In this document: positions 7,896-13,815 of the stretch, in pieces
Position numbering within the stretch: the stretch's first letter is position 1
Layout of the letters: every line of letters starts with the position of its first letter
Position numbers and translations under genes: made by a program
NCBI RefSeq assembly: GCF_938030815.1
Contig: NZ_CALHII010000128.1
Coordinates: 1-21,925, forward strand
Source: an uncultured Campylobacter sp.
GTDB lineage: Bacteria > Campylobacterota > Campylobacteria > Campylobacterales > Campylobacteraceae
Reading direction: 5' to 3'
Length of the DNA: 21,925 nt
Notes under the pieces: generated by a model
The model's database searches: none
What the model was told of the DNA's origin: nothing
The model's input: the letters and a program-made list of their open reading frames with translations, nothing else

Positions 7896-9124
7896 AAATT
7901 TATTTTAAAACGTTTGGATGCCGCACAAATATCTACGACACGCAGCTTATCAAAAGCAATCTCAAATCGGGCGAGATCACGCACGACGAGCAGGGCGCGG
8001 ACGTAGTCGTGATAAACTCCTGCACCGTTACGAACGGCGCTGACGCAGACGTGCGAAACTACGTAAATAAGATGAACCGCCTCGGTAAAAAGATATTGCT
8101 AACCGGCTGCGGCGCGGTTTCGCGCGGCGAGGAGCTGTATAAAAGCGGCGCGGTCTTCGGCGTGTTCGGGATGTCGCAAAAGGAAAAAATCGACGAGTTT
8201 TTGGGCTTGGAGTCGAAATTTTACGATATCGGCGATCTAAGTAGCGTCGAAAAAAGCTTAGTAAGCGACTACGAGGATCACACCAAAGCCTTTATTAAAA
8301 TTCAAGAAGGGTGCGATTTTAACTGCAGCTACTGCATAATCCCCTCGGTGCGCGGCCGCTCGCGCAGCAGCTCTGAAGACGCGATCTTAAAAGAGGCGGC
8401 GAGCCTTGCCGCAAACGGCTTTAGCGAGATCGTGCTAACGGGCACCAATATCGGAAGCTACGGCAAAGCCATGGGCACGAGCCTGGGCGCGCTGCTTCAA
8501 AAACTGGGCGCGATACGCGGAATTCGACGCATTCGCCTAGGCAGCATCGAGCCCTCGCAGATCGATGCGAGCTTTCGCGAAATTTTATCCGAGCCCTGGC
8601 TGGAGCGGCATCTGCATATCGCGCTTCAGCACACTTCGCAAAAGATGCTTAGCATAATGCGCCGCCGAAATTCCGCGCTAAGGGATTTGGAGCTTTTTTG
8701 CGAGCTTGCGGAGCGCGGGTTTGCGCTGGGGACAGACTTTATCGTCGCGCATCCGGGCGAAAGCGAAGAGATTTGGCTCGAAGCGGTAGAAAATTTCAAA
8801 AAATTTCCGCTCACGCATCTGCATGCTTTTATCTTTTCGCCGCGGCAAGGGACCGCCTCGGCATCGCTAAAAGGCCGCATAGACGGCAAAACGGCGAAGG
8901 CGCGGCTGAAGATGCTGCAAAACATAACGGCGCTGAATAATTATAAATTTCGCCTCTCGCACAAGGTGCCGCTAAATGTGCTGATCGAGCGGAAAAACGG
9001 AGAGTTTTATGAAGGATATGATCAATTTTATGATAAAATTTGGATCAAAAGCGATGAGGATTTGTCGAAAAAATGGATGGAGATAAGAGATTATGAGGTT
9101 AAATTTGATGGAAATTTTGCATAA
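7892..9124 (+). CDS. mtaB: tRNA t6A37 methylthiotransferase, MiaB/MtaB type
   Basis: Radical-SAM enzyme that adds a methylthio group to t6A at position 37 of ANN-decoding tRNAs. The N-terminal UPF0004 domain supplies the auxiliary cluster cysteines C10 (TFGCRTN), C44 (NSCTVT) and C73 (TGCGA). The radical-SAM CxxxCxxC motif is at C141, C145 and C148 (EGCDFNCSYC). A short TRAM-like C-terminus (VPLNVLIERKNGEFYEGYD) follows. The length of 410 residues is usual. The start is TTG at 7892, overlapping the upstream stop as TTGA, with GGGGAG 6 bases before it; no better ATG is present. MtaB is preferred over MiaB from the TFGCRTN opening and the absence of MiaB-type features, and because H. pylori and C. 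jejuni have a second MiaB-like gene at the same place (recalled). Confidence 0.88.
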   Translation: MKIYFKTFGCRTNIYDTQLIKSNLKSGEITHDEQGADVVVINSCTVTNGADADVRNYVNKMNRLGKKILLTGCGAVSRGEELYKSGAVFGVFGMSQKEKIDEFLGLESKFYDIGDLSSVEKSLVSDYEDHTKAFIKIQEGCDFNCSYCIIPSVRGRSRSSSEDAILKEAASLAANGFSEIVLTGTNIGSYGKAMGTSLGALLQKLGAIRGIRRIRLGSIEPSQIDASFREILSEPWLERHLHIALQHTSQKMLSIMRRRNSALRDLELFCELAERGFALGTDFIVAHPGESEEIWLEAVENFKKFPLTHLHAFIFSPRQGTASASLKGRIDGKTAKARLKMLQNITALNNYKFRLSHKVPLNVLIERKNGEFYEGYDQFYDKIWIKSDEDLSKKWMEIRDYEVKFDGNFA

Positions 9125-10874
9125 AATCAAAAAAAGCAAGCTAAATATAATTTTGATTTTTTTAGTGCTGCTTATCGTTTTGCTCTCGATCGTTTATTTT
9201 AAAGATGATTCGCGATACATCACCGAGCGCGAATTTAGCGAGCTAGTCCGCGCAGATCAGATCAAGCGCGCGCATATCGAGGACGGCAATTTAAATTTTA
9301 CCTACGACGGCAAACGCTATAAAATTTTAGTCGATCTCGTAGATCTTAAGGAGCTATCAAATCACGCTCTAATCAGCAAAGAAAAGGATGATGGCACGAG
9401 CGGTATTAGCGCGATTTTGGTAATTTTTACATTCGCATTTTTTCTCTTCGTATATTATTTTGAAACCGTTTTGGCTAGACGCCGCAAGATGGACGGCGCC
9501 GCGCGTCAGAGCGCTAGCGCAAGCGGCGATCTCGGCGATCTTTCGCCAAGCGTTAGCGACGTGAGATTTAGCGACGTCGCGGGCATCAGCGAGGTTAAGG
9601 ACGAACTCATAGAGATCGTAGATTTTTTAAAAAATCCCGCAAAATACCGAAATTTCGGCATCAAGCTGCCGAAAGGAATTTTAATGATCGGCGAACCCGG
9701 CGTCGGTAAAACGCTTATCGCAAAAGCCGTGGCCGGCGAGGCGGACGTGCCGTTTTTTTACCAAAGCGGCGCAAGCTTTGCCGAGGTCTTTGTAGGCGTC
9801 GGCGCTAGGCGGGTTCGCGAGCTGTTTGCGAAGGCTAAATCCTGTGCGCCCGCGATTATTTTTATCGACGAGATCGACGCGGTCGGCGGCAAGCGCGGTA
9901 TCGGGCGCAACGACGAGCGAGAAGCGACGCTAAATCAGCTGCTGACCGAGATGGACGGGTTTGAGGAAAACAGCGGCGTGATGGTAATCGGCGCAACCAA
10001 CAAAATAAATTTGATCGACGACGCGCTTCTGCGCTCGGGGCGCTTTGATAGGCGCGTTTTTATCGGGCTTCCGAACTACAAAGACCGCATCGAAATTTTA
10101 AAAATTTACCTCGAGGGCAAAAGGTGTAGCGCAAATATCAACAAAGTAAGCCGCCTGTGCGTGGGCTTTAGCGGCGCTGGAGTAGCGACGCTGGTAAATG
10201 AAGCGGCGATCAACGCTCTTAAGCGCGGCAGCGATACGATCGAGCTTAGCGATTTTGAAAACGTGCGAATGAGGGTCTTTTACGGCGTGCAAAAAAGTAG
10301 AATTCTAACTGAATACGAAAAGGAGATCCAGGCGTTCTATCAGGGCGCAAAGGCGCTTAGCGCGTATTGGTATTCGTTTGATTTCGAAAAGATCGAGCTT
10401 TTAAACGATAAATTTTTAAACGAGGATTTCGAGATCGAATCCAAAACGCAAATTTTAAATCAAATCAAAGTGCTTTTAAGCGGCATGGCGGCGCTACAGA
10501 TCCATAAAAACGACGCTTTTTCAAATTCCGCTAGTGACGTAAAGCAGGCTATCGCGCTGGCGCAAAAGATGGTTTTTGAGCTCGCGATGGGCGATAGTTT
10601 CACTCCTAGCGCGCAGAGCGTGAATAAAATTTTGCAAGATTGCTACGACGAGGTAAGCGAGATAATCCGTACGATGCAGGATAAGCTAAATCAAATTTCA
10701 AAGCAAATTTTCGTCTATGAGTTCATAACTTTCGAGGATGTTCAAAAGATCTGCGAATCTGATGGTGTGGAGCAAGAGGGCGCTTCTGCGCAGGAGCAAA
10801 ATTTGCAAAAGCTGGAAAAAGATAGCGAAAGCTCTGAAGAAAAGCCGCAAGACGGCACGCTAAATTTTGATTAA
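9093..10874 (+). CDS. FtsH-like membrane AAA ATPase with a destroyed protease site
   Basis: The domain order is that of FtsH: a membrane helix (about residues 17-35), a small periplasmic domain, a second helix (about 105-123), an AAA module, then a helical C-terminal domain. ATPase parts are intact: Walker A GEPGVGKT (200-207), Walker B IIFIDE (255-260), pore loop FVGVG, and the arginine-finger stretch LLRSGRFDRRV. Where FtsH has AYHEAGHAL, this protein has AFYQGAKAL (residues 414-422). His, Glu and His therefore become Tyr416, Gln417 and Lys420, so zinc peptidase activity should be absent. The downstream Asp (D482, SASDVKQA) is retained. A Gln/Glu/Ser-rich tail of ~35 residues ends the protein. 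Probable role: an ATP-driven membrane unfoldase or assembly factor, perhaps a modifier of the real FtsH encoded elsewhere. ATG 9093 overlaps mtaB by 32 bases; ATG 9108 is an alternative start. Confidence 0.85.
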   Translation: MRLNLMEILHKIKKSKLNIILIFLVLLIVLLSIVYFKDDSRYITEREFSELVRADQIKRAHIEDGNLNFTYDGKRYKILVDLVDLKELSNHALISKEKDDGTSGISAILVIFTFAFFLFVYYFETVLARRRKMDGAARQSASASGDLGDLSPSVSDVRFSDVAGISEVKDELIEIVDFLKNPAKYRNFGIKLPKGILMIGEPGVGKTLIAKAVAGEADVPFFYQSGASFAEVFVGVGARRVRELFAKAKSCAPAIIFIDEIDAVGGKRGIGRNDEREATLNQLLTEMDGFEENSGVMVIGATNKINLIDDALLRSGRFDRRVFIGLPNYKDRIEILKIYLEGKRCSANINKVSRLCVGFSGAGVATLVNEAAINALKRGSDTIELSDFENVRMRVFYGVQKSRILTEYEKEIQAFYQGAKALSAYWYSFDFEKIELLNDKFLNEDFEIESKTQILNQIKVLLSGMAALQIHKNDAFSNSASDVKQAIALAQKMVFELAMGDSFTPSAQSVNKILQDCYDEVSEIIRTMQDKLNQISKQIFVYEFITFEDVQKICESDGVEQEGASAQEQNLQKLEKDSESSEEKPQDGTLNFD

Positions 10875-10903
10875 ATTTTAAAATTCCAATAAAGGAGAGG
10901 AAA

Positions 10904-11431
10904 ATGGTAAAAATAGGTGTTTTAACGATAAGTGATCGCGCTAGTGGTGGCGTTTACGAGGATTTAGGAGGCAAAGAAATAATTGCCGTGATGGATGATT
11001 GGCTAACTTGCGAGAAGCAGTATTTTTATGAAATAGTTCCAGATGAGCTAGAGCTGATCAAAGATAAGCTGATTTATCTTTGCGATGAAGCAGGTTGTGA
11101 TTTGGTGCTAACCACGGGCGGTACGGGTCCTGCTCCGCGCGATGTAACGCCTGAAGCGACCGAAGCGGTAAGTGAGAAATTAATGCCAGGCTTTGGCGAA
11201 TTAATGCGCGCAGAGAGCCAAAAGATCGTGCCTACGGCAATTTTATCTCGCCAGATAGCAGCGATCCGCAAAAAATCTCTGATTATAAACTTACCAGGCA
11301 ATCCAAAAGCGATTAAAGAATGCCTTTTGCCGGTATTTCCTGCCGTGCCGTATTGTATTGATTTAACGGAAGGAAATTACATAACAGCGGATGAAAATAA
11401 GATAAAAATATTTCGCCCTAAACGCAAATAA
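10904..11431 (+). CDS. mog: Molybdopterin adenylyltransferase, MogA type
   Basis: Cytoplasmic molybdenum-cofactor enzyme that adenylylates molybdopterin before metal insertion. The 175-residue, single-domain protein opens with the MoCF fold pattern KIGVLTISDRASGGVYED. It has the signature TTGGTGPAPRDVTPEAT starting at residue 70 and the conserved INLPGNPKAIKECL near residue 125. MogA is preferred over MoaB from the GTGPAPRDVTPEAT form. A strong AAAGGAGAGG ribosome site lies just before ATG 10904. It follows the FtsH-like gene after 29 bases without an obvious terminator, so it may be read from the same transcript. No other Mo-cofactor gene is nearby. Confidence 0.92.
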   Translation: MVKIGVLTISDRASGGVYEDLGGKEIIAVMDDWLTCEKQYFYEIVPDELELIKDKLIYLCDEAGCDLVLTTGGTGPAPRDVTPEATEAVSEKLMPGFGELMRAESQKIVPTAILSRQIAAIRKKSLIINLPGNPKAIKECLLPVFPAVPYCIDLTEGNYITADENKIKIFRPKRK

Positions 11432-11454
11432 TTCGCAAAATTTAGCAGGAATTA

Positions 11455-11475
11455 AATGATTTATGATATTATTTG
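11455..11475 (+). promoter_or_regulatory. Candidate promoter of the ferrosome-like cluster
   Basis: The 65-base gap after mog contains a TGATTTATGATATTATTT tract. Overlapping TATGAT (11462-11467) and TATTAT (11467-11472) words could each serve as a -10. Part of it (TGATATTATT) weakly resembles half of an epsilonproteobacterial Fur box. Evidence is weak, but this is where an iron-responsive switch would be expected. Confidence 0.3.
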
Positions 11476-11496
11476 GATGCAAATTTAAGGAAAAAT

Positions 11497-11814
11497 ATGA
11501 AAATAAATCACAACGATATTTTGGAATTTCATAAATATTTTAGCAAAATCAGCCACAGCAAAGGTCGTATTCGTATCCGCGTAAGTCCCAAAATTAGGGA
11601 GTTGCGAGATAGCGTGAGCGAGGAGAACCTGAAGGCTAAAATAGCTGCAATTCGCGGGATAAAAGAGTATAAATTTAACTCTCTAATCGGCTCGCTGACG
11701 ATTCATTACGACGAAAGCGTTTTTCCGATGCACCTTTGGGAGCAGTTTTTAAGCGGCATCAGTTCGCCTGAGCTAGTAGCGCTTGTAAATTCCAATATAG
11801 AGGCGATTTCTTGA
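11497..11814 (+). CDS. Stand-alone HMA2-like domain protein of the ferrosome-like cluster
   Basis: A 105-residue soluble protein homologous to the N-terminus of the P-type ATPase encoded at 13816. Both share H-x-K-x-R-I/L-R-I at the first strand (SKGRIRIRVS, residues 21-30; compare TKTRLRIKV), a Gly-Val/Ile turn (IRGIKEYKFN), and an IGSL strand followed by an acidic end (IGSLTIHYDE). This is the HMA2 variant of the ferredoxin-like heavy-metal-associated fold: no CxxC is present, and an Arg-rich strand replaces it. Start: ATG 11497 has AAGG 6 bases upstream, so the TTG at 11473 is not needed. It overlaps the next gene by 4 bases (TTGA). It might be a docking or assembly partner of the ATPase rather than a thiol metal chaperone. 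Homology to the ATPase is visible; function is inferred. Confidence 0.65.
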   Translation: MKINHNDILEFHKYFSKISHSKGRIRIRVSPKIRELRDSVSEENLKAKIAAIRGIKEYKFNSLIGSLTIHYDESVFPMHLWEQFLSGISSPELVALVNSNIEAIS

Positions 11815-12422
11815 GCGAAGAAGCATTACGTAGTACTAAAAAATCGCGCAAAATTTTTAATAAATCTCGGAATTTAAATGAGGCACAAATTGCAGATATC
11901 GCTCTTTTGCTTGAAAAAGAGGCGCAAATTTTTCAGTTTTATTCGCTGGGTGCAGTTAAATTTCAAGATAAAAAGTTAGGAGAAATTCTATCTTTACGAG
12001 CCGAATTACTTGAGCGGATGCTAGATTTTGCAAATTCTTGTGGGCTTGGTGCTACGCCTCCTGAAAATAGCAGTGAGGCACTGGTTGCAAAAGGTATGAA
12101 TGAGTTTTTGGCTTCGGCACTTTTGATAGAAAAAAGCTCTATGATGTTTTATGACGATCTAATTAATTCGTGCAATAACGCGGAATTTAAAGAGCTGCTA
12201 TATAAGGCGCAGGCGGTTTCGTATAATGAAATTTTGCCGATTTTAAAGAAACTGAATTTTAAATACGAGGCTGATTTAAATTCTTTGAATTTCGCTGATT
12301 TATTAAATGAAATTTTAAAAAATCCGCAGGGATTAGAGCGGATATTTCAAAAATACGATTTGCAAAATATCTTAAATAGTGCATTTTCCAATTTAATTAA
12401 AGGAATTTTGCAGAAAAATTAA
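11811..12422 (+). CDS. Ferritin/rubrerythrin-like helical-bundle protein (degenerate ligands)
   Basis: A 203-residue, almost wholly helical protein with no signal peptide or clear membrane helix. Two similar halves resemble helix pairs of rubrerythrin or ferritin-like bundles: LLLEKEAQIFQFYSL (E35, E37, Y44) with LRAELLERMLDF (E65, E68), then LLIEKSSMMFYDDLI (E107, Y114) with KAQAVSYNEILPIL (E140). The usual ExxH pairs read E65-L-L-E68 and S-Y-N-E140. Ligands are thus altered and iron oxidation cannot be assumed. The C-terminal ~50 residues (DLLNEILKNP...) add helices not typical of the fold. The start is TTG 11811, overlapping the upstream stop. Low GC at third positions contrasts with the ATPase gene downstream. 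The family call is a pattern judgement; it could be another four-helix bundle. Confidence 0.5.
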   Translation: MSEEALRSTKKSRKIFNKSRNLNEAQIADIALLLEKEAQIFQFYSLGAVKFQDKKLGEILSLRAELLERMLDFANSCGLGATPPENSSEALVAKGMNEFLASALLIEKSSMMFYDDLINSCNNAEFKELLYKAQAVSYNEILPILKKLNFKYEADLNSLNFADLLNEILKNPQGLERIFQKYDLQNILNSAFSNLIKGILQKN

Positions 12423-12449
12423 ATTAGGATTGCAAAAATCTAAAAAAGT

Positions 12450-12500
12450 CGCTATAATATCAAAATCTATGTAAAGTTGATAAAATGGCTTTATAATCTT
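12450..12500 (+). promoter_or_regulatory. Two tandem candidate promoters inside the cluster
   Basis: The 95-base gap holds two perfect TATAAT boxes, at 12453-12458 and 12492-12497. The second would start transcription near 12504, giving a leader of about 14 bases with AAGGAGA at 12506-12512. A short inverted repeat, ATAAA (12480-12484) and TTTAT (12490-12494) with the 5-base spacer ATGGC, overlaps the second -10 and could be an operator. Five genes follow, so they can be expressed apart from the first two. Confidence 0.55.
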
Positions 12501-12517
12501 AACACAAGGAGAATGAA

Positions 12518-12997
12518 ATGCCGATCCCATTTCTAGCAGGTTTTGCGCTTGGTTGCGCGGCGGTTTACGCTTATAACAATCGAGATAAAATCAAAGAAGG
12601 TGCGAATAAAATCGTAAGTAGCAAAAGCGTCGAGGAGCTAAAAAATAGCGTCAAAGGCGGAGCGGAAAAATTAAGCAAAAAATCAAAAGAAATTTTTGCG
12701 GAAGCCAAAGAAGGTCTAGACGATGTCGCTGAGGCGGTAAAAAGTAAAAGAAAGTCTGGCGGTAAAAAAGCTGCGACAAGTAGCGATAGCACTGCAAAAA
12801 AAACCAGAAAAAAGCCGGGACCAAAACCTGGATTTAAAAGAACTAAAAAATCCACCGCGAGCGCTAAGACTGGCGAAACACCGGCAGGTGAGACATCTGC
12901 AGCATCTACTACTCCACTTAATATCCCGCAGATCGTAAAAATGGACGATAATTCTTCGGCTAAATTTACGTCCGCAGACGATAAATCAGAAAAATAG
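12518..12997 (+). CDS. YtxH-like single-helix membrane protein with histone-like basic tail
   Basis: The 159-residue product has one N-terminal membrane helix with small-residue spacing (PFLAGFALGCAAVYAY, residues 4-19; G8 and G12 form GxxxG). An amphipathic Lys/Glu helix follows (about 20-85), as in YtxH-type proteins. From about 77 to 125 the tail is Lys/Ala/Ser/Pro-rich, with TRKKPGPKPGFKRTKKS, resembling histone H1 or AT-hook-adjacent tails. The C-terminus turns acidic and Ser-rich. The tail could bind polyanions such as polyphosphate, mineral phosphate or DNA; this is speculation. The membrane helix is paralogous to the one in the protein encoded at 13327. A strong AAGGAGA ribosome site and its own promoter precede it, and the next gene starts 8 bases after its stop. 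Confidence 0.65.
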   Translation: MPIPFLAGFALGCAAVYAYNNRDKIKEGANKIVSSKSVEELKNSVKGGAEKLSKKSKEIFAEAKEGLDDVAEAVKSKRKSGGKKAATSSDSTAKKTRKKPGPKPGFKRTKKSTASAKTGETPAGETSAASTTPLNIPQIVKMDDNSSAKFTSADDKSEK

Positions 12998-13005
12998 AGG
13001 CCTAA

Positions 13006-13323
13006 ATGAATAGATCACTTACGACACAGCGTTCTCCGCTGGATCACGTTTTAAGCGGCGCTATAGCGGGGGCGATCGGCGGTTGCGCCGTAGAGCTTGT
13101 TAAAGCAAAAGAAGGCAAAAGCAAATCTAAAGCGATTCGCGATGCGCTAGATATTGCGCTAAGCGGCGGTATCATCGGCGGCGGCGCGATTTACAGTGCA
13201 AATAAGCTCGTACAAGGCGAGTATCTACGCGCAGCGGCAGGCGTCGCAGTATGCGTAGGCGCGCTCATTGCGGGACCGGTATGCCTGAATGAGCTGCGGG
13301 TAGAAATTTTATTCTTAAGGTAG
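13006..13323 (+). CDS. Small glycine-zipper membrane protein of the ferrosome-like cluster
   Basis: This 105-residue protein is mostly hydrophobic. Three glycine-rich segments are seen: VLSGAIAGAIGGCAVELV (about 15-32), ALDIALSGGIIGGGAIYSA (about 47-65) and AAAGVAVCVGALIAGPV (about 76-92). A short basic hydrophilic link (KAKEGKSKSKAIRD) joins the first two. Repeated GxxxG and GG pairs suggest tight helix packing in a bilayer, as in glycine-zipper proteins that crowd into small vesicles or oligomers. No enzyme motif is present. The start ATG follows AGAGG. It lies 8 bases after the preceding gene and ends 3 bases before the next, so it is surely in the same transcript. Ferrosome clusters include small hydrophobic proteins of this kind (recalled), but a one-to-one match with FezA or FezC cannot be claimed. 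Confidence 0.65.
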   Translation: MNRSLTTQRSPLDHVLSGAIAGAIGGCAVELVKAKEGKSKSKAIRDALDIALSGGIIGGGAIYSANKLVQGEYLRAAAGVAVCVGALIAGPVCLNELRVEILFLR

Positions 13324-13326
13324 GCG

Positions 13327-13812
13327 ATGAGTAATCCGTATATCACAAAAAAAGATTTGAAAGAAATTCTAGACGATTACGATTTTGGTGGCAATAAATA
13401 TGCTAGCGGCTCTACGGGTAGCTTTGCCGGCGATGATAAGCTTGGCGGTTGGGCTAAATGGATAAATGAGCGGGTAAATTCTGCACCTTTTAACAGCTCT
13501 GCTTCCAGCAATAATTCGGACAATAAAGATTCTGCCACTCAAAGTTCAAGCGATGTAAATTCTACTCAGGGCTCCGCTTTCGGTGGAATTTTTAATTCCT
13601 TGGGTGGCAGGCAAAACGCGAACGGCTTATTTGGTAGCAACTCATTTATCACAGGCATCGTTCTGGGGGCCGCAGCGACCTATTTTCTCACTGACGAAAA
13701 CGCGCAAAAAAAGCTTTTTAAGCTCATTGCAAAGGGTACCGAGATGTTTCAGATGGGCGTTGAAGAGATGAAGGAGCGATTCGAAGACGCCAAGGCAGAG
13801 ATGCAAGAGTAG
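13327..13812 (+). CDS. YtxH-like protein with Ser/Asn/Gly-rich N-terminal linker
   Basis: The 161-residue protein begins with a short charged helix (ITKKDLKEILDDYDF). A long low-complexity stretch rich in Ser, Asn, Gly and Asp follows (about 28-105). One membrane helix comes next (FITGIVLGAAATYFL, residues 107-121), then an amphipathic Lys/Glu helix to the end (about 125-161). The membrane helix matches that of the protein at 12518: identical at F, G, L, G, A, A and Y of 13 aligned positions. The two are thus related modules with opposite tail placement. The NPYITKKDLKEIL opening could be an interaction peptide. The start ATG overlaps no other gene and sits 3 bases after the previous stop. 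Function unknown; it may help to shape a membrane compartment or recruit partners to it. Confidence 0.65.
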   Translation: MSNPYITKKDLKEILDDYDFGGNKYASGSTGSFAGDDKLGGWAKWINERVNSAPFNSSASSNNSDNKDSATQSSSDVNSTQGSAFGGIFNSLGGRQNANGLFGSNSFITGIVLGAAATYFLTDENAQKKLFKLIAKGTEMFQMGVEEMKERFEDAKAEMQE

Positions 13813-13815
13813 TCG

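Noticed and set aside
9093..10874. Ordinary FtsH protease
   Set aside because: The HExxH zinc motif is absent; both His and the Glu are replaced.
11473..11496. TTG start giving a 113-residue HMA2-like protein
   Set aside because: ATG 11497 has a properly spaced AAGG ribosome site, while TTG 11473 has none and lies at the likely promoter.
11811..12422. Encapsulin cargo ferritin
   Set aside because: No encapsulin shell gene in the window and no recognisable cargo-loading peptide at the C-terminus.
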